Shown in pieces: positions 57,136-64,000 of a stretch of DNA of 64,000 nt (position 1 is its first letter; each line of letters opens with the position of its first letter). This DNA is from VGXO01 sp964614695 (GTDB lineage: Bacteria > Planctomycetota > Phycisphaerae > Phycisphaerales > SM1A02). Position numbers and translations under genes: made by a program. Location: NCBI GenBank assembly GCA_964614695.1, contig CAZTMB010000003.1, positions 9,156 to 73,155 on the forward strand, given 5' to 3'. The notes beneath the pieces are model-generated. The model was not told where the DNA came from. It made no database searches and worked only from the letters and a program-made list of their open reading frames with translations.

Positions 57136-58548
57136 ATGGCCGCGTACATCGCCCGAAGACTTGCCCTGATGATCCCGACCCTCGTCGGGATCACGTTGCT
57201 CGTCTTCATGCTGATCGCGCTCTCGCCCGGCGGCATCGGGGCGAGCCTGCGGGTGAGCGGCGGGCAGATGGAGGCGAGCAAGGCCGCGCAGCTCGAGGCG
57301 TATCTCGAGGACCGCTACGGTCTCGACGACCCGGTGCTCATGCAGTACGTGCGCTGGCTCGGCCGCATCAGTCCGGTCAAGTTCGGCACCCGCGACCAGG
57401 TCACGCCCTCGGGCGAGATCGTCCGGACGCCGAAGGACGTGAAGCCCATGTTCCTCGGCTCGACCTGGTTCGAGGGGCTTGCGCTCGACGAGGCGGCGCA
57501 GGCCCGCCTCGCGGCGCTGCCGCCGCCGGCGCCGCTGCTCGATCAGGATCAGATCGTCGCCGAGCATCGTGCGGCGACCCGCGCGTATGCGGCGGCGCGA
57601 GCCTCCTACGTCGCCTCGACGCGGGCGCTCAAGGATGCGGTGGTCCGCTACGCCGAGGAGACCGGCATCGCCGGCGCGATCGATGCAGACGGTCAGCCGG
57701 TCGAGCGGGCGCTCGGGCGCTACACGCCCGACACCACCGCGCCGAGCTGGCAGCCCGTGCAGGCCGCGGCGCTTCAGACGCTCGAAGCCTACGAGACCGC
57801 GATCGCCCTGCGCACGCGGCTTGAGCGGGCGTTCGATGCGAAGCCCTACGACCAGGTCGGCATCCCGGTGCTCCCGGGCATTCTCAGCCTCGGCCCCCCG
57901 GACTTCGGCGTCGCGTTCAGCCGAGGGCGTCCCGTCGTCGACCTCATCGCGGCGGCGCTGCCGGTGACGATGCTTCTCAACCTCATCGCGATTCCGATCA
58001 TCTANNNNNNNNNNNNNNNNNNNNNNNNNNNNNNNNNNNNNNNNNNNNNNNNNNNNNNNNNNNNNNNNNNNNNNNNNNNNNNNNNNNNNNNNNNNNNNNN
58101 NNNNGTCTTCGCGCCGGGCTACCTGCTCGACCTGCTGTGGCACCTCGCCCTGCCGGTCGCGTGCCTCGTCTACGGCGGCTTCGCGGTGCTCGCCAAGCAG
58201 ACCCGTGCCGCGATGCTCGACAACCTGAGCGCCGACTACGTCCGAACCGCGCGGGCGAAGGGCGTGCCCGCCCGGGCGGTCATCTTCCGCCACGTCTTCC
58301 GCAACAGCCTGCTGCCGCTCATCACCATGTTCGTGAGCGTCTTCCCGGCGATGCTCGCCGGCTCGGTGGTGATCGAGCGGATCTTCTCCGTCCCGGGCAT
58401 GGGCAGCCTCATCATCGAGGCGATCAACCTGCGCGACCGCGAGCTGATCCTCGCCAACACGCTGATGATCGCGTGCGTCAACCTGCTCGCGCTGCTCCTT
58501 GCCGACATCCTCTACGCCCTCGCCGATCCCCGCGTCTCCTACGACTGA
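57136..58548 (+). CDS. Peptide-type ABC transporter permease OppB-like, with assembly gap
   Basis: The product is about 470 residues if the gap were 100 bp. The N-terminus MAAYIARRLALMIPTLVGIT with LLVFMLIALSPGG is canonical OppB/DppB. A periplasmic insertion of roughly 170 residues (about 95-265, helical, Ala-rich) separates the first membrane segment from the core; normal OppB is near 310-340 residues. After the gap the C-terminal part has LAKQTRAAMLDNLSADYVRT, ARAKGVPARAVIFRHVFRNS and VVIERIFSVPGMGSLIIEAI. It lies between the binding protein and the second OppC-like gene. Confidence 0.92.
   Translation: MAAYIARRLALMIPTLVGITLLVFMLIALSPGGIGASLRVSGGQMEASKAAQLEAYLEDRYGLDDPVLMQYVRWLGRISPVKFGTRDQVTPSGEIVRTPKDVKPMFLGSTWFEGLALDEAAQARLAALPPPAPLLDQDQIVAEHRAATRAYAAARASYVASTRALKDAVVRYAEETGIAGAIDADGQPVERALGRYTPDTTAPSWQPVQAAALQTLEAYETAIALRTRLERAFDAKPYDQVGIPVLPGILSLGPPDFGVAFSRGRPVVDLIAAALPVTMLLNLIAIPIIXXXXXXXXXXXXXXXXXXXXXXXXXXXXXXXXXXVFAPGYLLDLLWHLALPVACLVYGGFAVLAKQTRAAMLDNLSADYVRTARAKGVPARAVIFRHVFRNSLLPLITMFVSVFPAMLAGSVVIERIFSVPGMGSLIIEAINLRDRELILANTLMIACVNLLALLLADILYALADPRVSYD
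58005..58104. other. Assembly gap of 100 N inside the OppB-like gene
   Basis: Exactly 100 N. The left edge breaks within the second membrane segment (NLIAIPII) and the right edge resumes before LLDLLWHLALPVACL. True length is unknown; part of the permease core is missing. Confidence 0.99.
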
Positions 58549-58557
58549 TCCCTGCCC

Positions 58558-60057
58558 ATGGCCGCCTCCTCCAACAGCCCGAAGCCCATGCCCGAAGCCG
58601 TCACCGGCATCGATCTCATGCGCGGCATCGGCGCGGTCGAGGCGAAGGGCTTCTGGGAGGACGCGTGGGGCCGCGTGGTCAAGCGGCGCGGCGCGTTCCT
58701 CGCGCTCGTCTGGATCGCGATCGTCGCGTTCTTCGCGGTGTTCAGCCCGGTGCTTGCGAACGGCCTGCCGCTCTGGACGCAGCGGCTCGGACCCGACGGC
58801 GCGGTGACTCAGGCGTGGAGCCCGCTTTGGCGCCATCTCTCCGCGGCGGACCTGCTGCTTCTCTTCGGCACGGTCGTCGCGATTCCGTGGATCGCGCTGC
58901 CGCTGCCGATCGCTCGCTCGACTCGGCTCGGCATGCTCGTCGTCGCGGCGCTGCAGGCGGGCTTCATCGTCGCGGTCGGCACCGGCGTCTCGAGCTGGGT
59001 GCGTGGCAGCGGGGCTCCCGACTGGGCCTTCGACTGGTCGCGCGAGACGTGGTTCCCGACCGCGGCCGCGGCGGCGATCGCGCTGGTCTTCACGCTGCTT
59101 GCGATCGGCATTCCGACCTGCGACTCGCGGCTTGGCCGCATCGCGGCGACGCTCGTGGTCGCGTTCGGCGCCGGCACGCTCGTCGTCGATCGCTGGGTCG
59201 ATCCGCTCGTCGACTACGACGCCTTCATCGAGGGCGAGCAGGCCGGCACGATGCGGAACACCTGGACCGTCGTTCCGTGGTCGCCGAACCAGTCCCGCAG
59301 CGACCTGTATCTGGTCGAGCCCGGGAAGGCGATCGGCGAGAAGCTCGGCGTCGAGGGCGAATTCGGCGACCGTCGCTTCGCGATGGGTTCCGACGCCGTC
59401 GGCCGCGACGTCTTGAGCCAGATGATGCACGCGTGCCGGCTCTCGATCTCGGTGGGCCTCGTCTCGACGGGCATCGCGGTCGTGATCGGGGTGACGATCG
59501 GCTCGCTGATGGGCTACTTCGGCGGCAAGGTCGATCTGCTTCTCTACCGCGTCGTCGAGATCTTCATGGCGATCCCGGTGCTCTTCCTCCTGATCGTCGC
59601 CGCCGCGGTGCTGCCGCGGAACACCTACGTGATGATGGCGATCATCGGCTGCGTGAGCTGGACCGGCGCGGCGCGATTCATCCGCGCCGAGTTCCTCCGC
59701 ATGCGGAACCAGGACTTCGTGCAGTCGGCCCGCGCGGTCGGCCTGCCGCTGCGGTCGATCCTCTTCAAGCACATGCTTCCCAACGGCGTGACGCCGGTGC
59801 TCGTCGATGCGTCGTTCGCGATCGCCGCGGCGATCCTCGCGGAGGCGACCCTCAGCTTCCTCGGCCTCGGCCCCGAGGGCCAGGCGAGTTGGGGCAAGCT
59901 GCTCGCGAGCGCCACCAACACCACCGGCACCTTCGTCTGGTGGCTCGCGATCTTCCCGGGTCTCGCGATCTTCCTGACCGTGCTCGGCTACAACCTGCTC
60001 GGCGAGGCGCTGCGCGACGCGATCGATCCGAAGCTTCGAAAGGCGGCGCAGGCATGA
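58558..60057 (+). CDS. Peptide-type ABC transporter permease OppC-like (second copy, extended)
   Basis: The 499-residue product is much longer than a standard OppC (about 300). A first membrane segment (ALVWIAIVAFFAVFSPVLAN) is followed by about 200 residues holding three additional hydrophobic segments (LLLLFGTVVAIPWIALPLPI, AAAAAIALVFTLLAIGIP, IAATLVVAFGAGTLVV) not typical of the family. The core then begins with AMGSDAVGRDVLSQMMHACR and has VDLLLYRVVEIFMAIPVLFL, the EAA-like SARAVGLPLRSILFKHMLPN and ILAEATLSFLGLGPEGQ. The stop overlaps the ATPase start by 4 bp. Confidence 0.93.
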   Translation: MAASSNSPKPMPEAVTGIDLMRGIGAVEAKGFWEDAWGRVVKRRGAFLALVWIAIVAFFAVFSPVLANGLPLWTQRLGPDGAVTQAWSPLWRHLSAADLLLLFGTVVAIPWIALPLPIARSTRLGMLVVAALQAGFIVAVGTGVSSWVRGSGAPDWAFDWSRETWFPTAAAAAIALVFTLLAIGIPTCDSRLGRIAATLVVAFGAGTLVVDRWVDPLVDYDAFIEGEQAGTMRNTWTVVPWSPNQSRSDLYLVEPGKAIGEKLGVEGEFGDRRFAMGSDAVGRDVLSQMMHACRLSISVGLVSTGIAVVIGVTIGSLMGYFGGKVDLLLYRVVEIFMAIPVLFLLIVAAAVLPRNTYVMMAIIGCVSWTGAARFIRAEFLRMRNQDFVQSARAVGLPLRSILFKHMLPNGVTPVLVDASFAIAAAILAEATLSFLGLGPEGQASWGKLLASATNTTGTFVWWLAIFPGLAIFLTVLGYNLLGEALRDAIDPKLRKAAQA

Positions 60058-61166
60058 GCGCGACCTCGACGAGCCCGGCGATGGCGACGAAGCCGATCGA
60101 CCGCAACGTGCCGCTCATGGAGGTCGCCGACCTCGCGGTGAGCTTCGACAACTCGACCGGTGGCCCGCGCATCCAGGCGGTGAACGGCGTCCACATGACG
60201 ATCTACCCCGAGCAGACGCTCGCGGTGGTGGGGGAGTCCGGCTGCGGCAAGAGCGTGACGGCGATGAGCTCGATGCAGCTGATCCCGCGCCCGCCGGGCC
60301 GCTTCGACCGCGGCTCGATCCTCTTCAAGGGACGCGACCTGCTGACCCGCAGCGAGCAGGAGATGCTCGAGGTGCGCGGCGGCGAGATCGCCATGATCTT
60401 CCAGGAGCCGATGACCTCGCTGAACCCGGTCTACACGATCGGCGACCAGATCGTCGAGGCGATCCTGCTGCACCAGAAGGTCGATCTCGAGGGAGCGCAG
60501 GCGATCGCGGTGCGGGCGATGAAGGAGGTCGGGATCCCCAAGCCCGAGGAGCGGCTGAAGGCGTATCCCCACCAGTTCTCCGGCGGCATGCGGCAGCGGG
60601 TGATGATCGCGATGGCCCTCGCGTGCCAGCCGGACCTGCTGCTCGCCGACGAGCCGACGACCGCGCTCGACGTGACGATCCAGGCGCAGATCCTCGATCT
60701 CCTGCGCGACCTGCAGCGCGAGCGCAGCATGGCGATCATGCTGATCACCCACAACCTCGGCGTCGTCGCCGAGAACGCCGACGTCGTGTGCGTGATGTAC
60801 GCCGGCCGGGTCGTCGAGTACGCGAACGTCTTCGAACTCTTCGATCGGCCGCTGCACCCCTACACCCGCGGGCTCTTCAACTCGATCCCCGGCCTTCATG
60901 GCCGGCGGCATCGCCTGACCACCGTCGAAGAGGTCGTCGGCAACCCCGAGGAGTTCCGCAAGCTCGAGGGCTTCCGCGACGGCGTGGTGCCGTGGTGGCC
61001 CGAGACTCCGGCGGAGGTGATGCCCGAACTCGCGCCCGACCGCAACGAGTACTGCCTGCACGAGATCGAGCCCGACCGCTGGGTCGGATGCTGGCGCTCG
61101 AAGCACCTCGAGTCGCACGCGAGCCGGCGGCCCGATCTCGCGTACCGCCGCGACGACCGCGGCTGA
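60054..61166 (+). CDS. Peptide-type ABC transporter ATPase OppD/DppD-like
   Basis: The 370-residue product has the Walker A VVGESGCGKSVTAMSSMQLI, Q-loop IAMIFQEPMTSLNPVYTIGD, signature YPHQFSGGMRQRVMIAMALA, Walker B PDLLLADEPTTALDVTIQAQ and His switch MLITHNLGVVAENADVVCVM. The HPYTRGLFNSIPGLHGRRH oligopeptide C-terminal domain is present, but the usual CPFAPRC Cys pair is replaced (PWWPETPAEVMPELAPDRN), with only later Cys residues kept (NEYCLHEI, VGCWRSKHL). The ATG overlaps the permease stop. No second ATPase (OppF) follows, so the ATPase may work as a homodimer or with a subunit elsewhere. Confidence 0.94.
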   Translation: MSATSTSPAMATKPIDRNVPLMEVADLAVSFDNSTGGPRIQAVNGVHMTIYPEQTLAVVGESGCGKSVTAMSSMQLIPRPPGRFDRGSILFKGRDLLTRSEQEMLEVRGGEIAMIFQEPMTSLNPVYTIGDQIVEAILLHQKVDLEGAQAIAVRAMKEVGIPKPEERLKAYPHQFSGGMRQRVMIAMALACQPDLLLADEPTTALDVTIQAQILDLLRDLQRERSMAIMLITHNLGVVAENADVVCVMYAGRVVEYANVFELFDRPLHPYTRGLFNSIPGLHGRRHRLTTVEEVVGNPEEFRKLEGFRDGVVPWWPETPAEVMPELAPDRNEYCLHEIEPDRWVGCWRSKHLESHASRRPDLAYRRDDRG

Positions 61167-61239
61167 GCGAATCGCCGGAGGTTCGCGGCTCGAACGAGTC
61201 GACTCCTCGATCCCACGCGGCTCTCCCCGAGACCCACCC

Positions 61240-61731
61240 ATGCCCCTGATCGAACCCGGCAAGAAGGCGCCCGCGTTCTCCGCGAAGGACCAGGACGGCA
61301 CGGCGCATCGCCTGAGCGACTTCGCGGGCAAGCCGGTCGTCCTCTACTTCTATCCCAAGGACGACACCTCCGGCTGCACGAAGGAGGCGTGTGCGTTCCG
61401 CGACCTGCGTCCGGACTTCTCGAAGGTGAAGGCGATCGTCCTCGGCGTGAGTCCCGACGACGAGAAGAGCCACCGCAAGTTCGTCGACAAGCACGAGCTG
61501 AACTTCACGCTGCTCGCCGACGTGGCGCCCGATGGCGGCGAGCCGGCGATCTGCGCGAAGTACGGCGTGTGGCAGGAGAAGTCGATGTACGGCCGCAAGT
61601 ACATGGGCGTCGTGCGGACGACCTACCTGATCGACGCCGCGGGCAAGGTCGCGCAGCGCTGGGACAACGTGAAGGTGCCCGGCCACGCGGAGGAAGTCCT
61701 CGCCGCCGTGAAGGCGCTCGGGAAAGGCTGA
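61240..61731 (+). CDS. bcp: Thioredoxin-dependent peroxiredoxin Bcp/PrxQ
   Basis: The 163-residue product reduces peroxides. The peroxidatic and resolving Cys are five apart in DDTSGCTKEACAFRDLRPDF, typical of the atypical 2-Cys PrxQ group. VVLYFYPKDDTSGC, LLADVAPDGG and MGVVRTTYLIDAAGKV support the fold. It is 73 bp after the transporter ATPase and 44 bp before dut. No ribosome binding site is strong here. Confidence 0.96.
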   Translation: MPLIEPGKKAPAFSAKDQDGTAHRLSDFAGKPVVLYFYPKDDTSGCTKEACAFRDLRPDFSKVKAIVLGVSPDDEKSHRKFVDKHELNFTLLADVAPDGGEPAICAKYGVWQEKSMYGRKYMGVVRTTYLIDAAGKVAQRWDNVKVPGHAEEVLAAVKALGKG

Positions 61732-61763
61732 CGAGCTCGTGGGGGCGAGGAGCCCGCGCGGGT

Positions 61764-61769
61764 TACACT
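61764..61769 (+). promoter_or_regulatory. -10-like TACACT 6 nt before dut
   Basis: TACACT ends 6 nt before the ATG at 61776. No Shine-Dalgarno sequence is present, so a leaderless dut transcript is plausible. Confidence 0.4.
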
Positions 61770-61775
61770 CGCGCG

Positions 61776-62264
61776 ATGCACGCAGACACGACTTCGCCGG
61801 CGACCGCGTCGATGCGCACTCCGCATGACGCGCCGCTTCGCATCAAGCGCCTCTCGCCGCTCGCGACGATTCCCGCCTACCAGTCCGAGCACGCCGCGGG
61901 CATGGACCTGCACGCCGCGATCGAGTCGCCGACGGTGATCGAGCCCGGAGACATCCTGCTGGTCGCCTGCGGCTTCGCGGTCGCGTTCCCGCCGGGCTTC
62001 GAACTGCAGGTGCGGCCCCGCAGCGGGCTCGCGACCAAGCACGGCATCTCGATGCCCAACGCCCCCGGCACGATCGACGCCGACTACCGCGGCGAGGTGA
62101 AGGTGCCCCTCATCAATCTGGGCAAGAGACCGTTCACCGTCGAGCCCGGCATGCGGATCGCCCAGATGGTGCTTGCGCCGGTCGTGCGAGCGGCGATCAC
62201 GGAGGTCGAGTCGCTCGACGAGACCGCCCGCGGCCACGGCGGCTTCGGCAGCACGGGCGTGTGA
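61776..62264 (+). CDS. dut: Deoxyuridine 5'-triphosphate nucleotidohydrolase
   Basis: The 162-residue trimeric dUTPase keeps uracil out of DNA. Its motifs are in order: EHAAGMDLHAAIESP (motif I), VRPRSGLATKHGISMPNAPG (II), GTIDADYRGEVKVPLINLGK (III), RIAQMVLAPVVRA (IV) and RGHGGFGSTGV (V). About 20 residues before motif I are additional. Confidence 0.97.
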   Translation: MHADTTSPATASMRTPHDAPLRIKRLSPLATIPAYQSEHAAGMDLHAAIESPTVIEPGDILLVACGFAVAFPPGFELQVRPRSGLATKHGISMPNAPGTIDADYRGEVKVPLINLGKRPFTVEPGMRIAQMVLAPVVRAAITEVESLDETARGHGGFGSTGV

Positions 62265-62768
62265 CGCGGCGGCGCGGGGCGATCTCGCTTGTCGCGGCGC
62301 CCGCCCGCTCGTCGGTCGAACCTTGCAGGCGAACTCTCCTGATCTCGCCAGCGAGGCCCGGTACACACCACGGCTTCACGGACTCCGCAGATCGCGCCTG
62401 ACGAGCATGGACGCCGGCCTCGCTGCACCGTCTGCCGGCAACTGCAGCCGAAGTCGCGGTTGAGCCTGAACAGGGGCGGGCTTGAGAAGTTGATGGAAGT
62501 CCGCCCGCGGTGCGGGTTGAAGTCTCCCACGACCCCGAGGACCTGAACGGGTGCAGGGAGCTGCCGAGCCTGAGACCTGCGGTGGCCGGGCGAGCCACGG
62601 GGCGAAAGGGGAACCGGGCCCCCGGGGCGGACCGGCCCGGGCGAAGCGGCGGCGTGCGGTCGCCGCTCCCGCGGGAACGCAAGCCGCTGCTTGGGTGCGA
62701 TCGACCGCGCCGATAGACTGACCCCTTCCGCCGTTTCCAGGCGTCCATCTCTCGAAAGGCACCTGCCG
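62265..62768 (+). other. 504-bp GC-rich intergenic region with several stems
   Basis: No convincing reading frame covers this region. It holds stems GGGCGG/CCGCCC (62474-62506), CCCGC/GCGGG (62504-62516), GTGGC/GCCAC (62582-62598), CCGGGCC/GGCCCGG (62614-62640) and GCGGCG/CGCCGC near 62645-62665. The motif content does not match RNase P RNA, tmRNA, SRP RNA or a known riboswitch that I can recognise. It could hold an unannotated structured RNA or a long leader of the aminotransferase gene. Confidence 0.4.
62691..62719 (+). promoter_or_regulatory. Candidate promoter of the aminotransferase gene
   Basis: TTGGGT (62691-62696) and TAGACT (62714-62719) are separated by 17 bp. Transcription would start about 43 nt before the ATG at 62769, downstream of the stem-rich region. 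Confidence 0.45.
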
Positions 62769-63965
62769 ATGTCCGGAGTCGCCACCGCCGTGATCGAAGT
62801 CCCCCTCCTCGACCTGAAGGCCCAGTACGCCACGATCCGCGACGAGATCGAGCCGGTGCTCCGCGACGTCGTCGAGAGCCAGTACTTCATCATGGGGCCG
62901 CAGGTCGCGGCCTTCGAGGAGCAGGTCGCCCAGTACAACCGCTCGCGCTTCGCGGTCGGTTGCGCGAACGGCTCCGATGCCATCGTCCTCGCGCTGCAGG
63001 CCCTCGGCGTCGGCCCGGGCGACCAGGTCATCTGCCCGACCTACACCTTCTTCGCGACCGCCGGCAGCGTGCATCGGCTCGGGGCGAAGCCGGTCTTCGT
63101 CGACGTCGACCCGGCCACCTACAACATGTGCCCGGAGAGCCTCGAGCGGGTGTTCGCCTGCCCCAACTTCAAGAAGGTCAAGGCGATCGTGCCGGTCCAC
63201 CTCTTCGGGCAGGCGTTCGACCTCGACGCGATCCTCGCGATCGCGAAGGCGAAGGGCGTCCCGGTCATCGAGGACGCGGCCCAGGCCCTCGGCACCGAAG
63301 ACCGCGACGGCATCCGCGTCGGCAACCGCGGCGCGATCGGCACCTTCAGCTTCTTCCCGAGCAAGAACCTCGGCGGCTTCGGCGACGGTGGCCTCATGAC
63401 CACCAACGACGAGGACCTCGCCAAGCGCATGGGCCGACTGCGCAACCACGGCATGGAGCCCAAGTACTACCACTCCGAGATCGGCATGAACTCGCGGCTC
63501 GACGCGCTGCAGGCTGCGGTGCTCTCGGTGAAGCTCCGCCACCTCGACGCGTGGACCGCGGGCCGCCAGCGGAACGCCGCGTTCTACGACGCGTTCTTCT
63601 CCGAGGCGGGCGCGGCGGCCAGCGACGTCTCGCTCGACGAGGGCGGCCTGCCGCTTCGCTTTCCGAAGCCGGCGGTCGAGGGCGCTCGGCACATCTACAA
63701 CCAGTACGTCGTCCGCGTGCCGGCGGCGCATCGCGACGCGGTGCGCAAGGCGCTCTCCGATCGCAAGATCGGCACCGAGATCTACTACCCGCTCTGCCTG
63801 CACATGCAGGAGTGCTTCAAGCATCTCGGCTACGAGCCGGGCTGCCTGCCGCACGCCGAGCGGGCGGCGCTCGAGACGATCGCGATCCCGATCTACCCCG
63901 ATCTCAACGAGGCGCAGCGGCAGCACGTCGCGGAGAGCCTCGTCGAGATCGTGAAGGAGATCTGA
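62769..63965 (+). CDS. DegT/DnrJ/EryC1/StrS-family PLP aminotransferase
   Basis: The 398-residue product is a sugar aminotransferase-type enzyme acting on keto-sugar nucleotides. It starts at the ATG at 62769; an upstream start adds a nonconserved leader. Landmarks are VPLLDLKAQYATIRDEIEPV, SQYFIMGPQVAAFEEQVAQY, GCANGSDAIVLALQALGVGP and VIEDAAQALGTEDRDG (PLP-binding Asp). The catalytic Lys is in FSFFPSKNLGGFGDGGLMTT, and MNSRLDALQAAVLSVKLRHL follows. The C-terminal GTEIYYPLCLHMQECF and PIYPDLNEAQRQHV are typical. It is probably the first gene of a sugar or LPS-related locus that continues past the window. Confidence 0.95.
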   Translation: MSGVATAVIEVPLLDLKAQYATIRDEIEPVLRDVVESQYFIMGPQVAAFEEQVAQYNRSRFAVGCANGSDAIVLALQALGVGPGDQVICPTYTFFATAGSVHRLGAKPVFVDVDPATYNMCPESLERVFACPNFKKVKAIVPVHLFGQAFDLDAILAIAKAKGVPVIEDAAQALGTEDRDGIRVGNRGAIGTFSFFPSKNLGGFGDGGLMTTNDEDLAKRMGRLRNHGMEPKYYHSEIGMNSRLDALQAAVLSVKLRHLDAWTAGRQRNAAFYDAFFSEAGAAASDVSLDEGGLPLRFPKPAVEGARHIYNQYVVRVPAAHRDAVRKALSDRKIGTEIYYPLCLHMQECFKHLGYEPGCLPHAERAALETIAIPIYPDLNEAQRQHVAESLVEIVKEI

Positions 63966-64000
63966 TCCCGCCAAGGCGCCCGCTCGCGCGACACGCGACA

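Noticed and set aside
57479..57967. A second-frame ORF in the insertion of the OppB-like gene
   Set aside because: It is an Arg-rich shadow; the permease frame is continuous with family motifs on both sides.
62560..62585. GAGCCTGAGACCTGCGG resembling the B12 box of a cobalamin riboswitch
   Set aside because: It is one base short of the box consensus, and the upstream core elements are not present; the downstream gene is not B12-related.
62265..62720. RNase P RNA, tmRNA or SRP RNA in the stem-rich region
   Set aside because: The conserved GAGGAAAGUC, ACAGAA, GGUUCGA and SRP tetraloop-region motifs are absent on both strands.
1..64000. Mobile elements, CRISPR arrays, phage genes
   Set aside because: No transposase, integrase, direct-repeat array or phage structural gene was seen; base composition is uniform apart from short intergenic stretches.

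Overview
The window is very G+C-rich bacterial chromosomal DNA with dense, mostly short-spaced genes. I read it as a planctomycete of the class Phycisphaerae, most likely a draft or metagenome-assembled contig, because it carries two 100-N scaffold gaps (7908-8007 and 58005-58104). The pointers are: an LPS enzyme (LpxK) and a type II secretion secretin, so the cell has an outer membrane; a PEP-CTERM-like sorting tail of the VPAP type; an archaeal-type DNA topoisomerase VI; tandem prepilin-like proteins; a Ser/Thr kinase with a GspE-N-like domain; and an aberrant sigma-70 factor. The class-level placement is inference.

Layout. 1-6.7 kb: a partial LEA-like lipoprotein, a divergently transcribed 1,404-residue PQQ-propeller protein, an extremely acidic Asp/Glu protein, and a lipoprotein that overlaps the end of gspD. 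5.5-21.2 kb: a leftward type II secretion operon transcribed in the order helical exported protein, gspE, F, G, H, I, J, K, L, M, C-like, D, lipoprotein; no prepilin peptidase gene is present. 21.3-24.1 kb: an orphan CoA-transferase subunit A, a divergent sigma factor and ndk. 24.3-27.4 kb: topoisomerase VI B and A subunits. 27.4-31.5 kb: a histidine kinase, a cold-shock protein, and the classic rpsO-pnp pair. 31.8-36.3 kb: an acyl-CoA carboxyltransferase, an exported anchored protein, rdgB and a YkgJ-type Cys-cluster protein. 36.3-42.8 kb: a leftward envelope cluster (long NfeD, short NfeD, FloA flotillin, glycosyltransferase, flippase-like protein, acyltransferase). 42.9-44.7 kb: two paralogous prepilin-like proteins. 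45.4-51.6 kb: RidA, a Ser/Thr kinase, maf, a small membrane protein, lpxK, an HU-like protein and dnaB. 51.8-53.9 kb: an ECF sigma cassette. 53.9-61.2 kb: an oligopeptide-type ABC transporter with a membrane-tethered binding protein and three permease genes. 61.2-64.0 kb: Bcp, dUTPase, an unassigned structured intergenic region and a DegT-family aminotransferase.

Main points for follow-up: (i) at least ten transcription-unit-leading genes have a TANNNT -10-like hexamer only 6-9 nt before the start codon, the geometry expected of leaderless mRNAs; (ii) the GspL-like and GspC-like proteins end in the same 45-residue helical module after low-complexity linkers; (iii) GspK holds two EF-hand-like loops and GspI has Asp at pilin position +5; (iv) the sigma factor lacks the Trp pair used in promoter melting and most of region 3; (v) the peptide transporter uses a coiled-coil, membrane-anchored binding protein and large permease insertions. 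No mobile element, CRISPR array, tRNA or rRNA was found.
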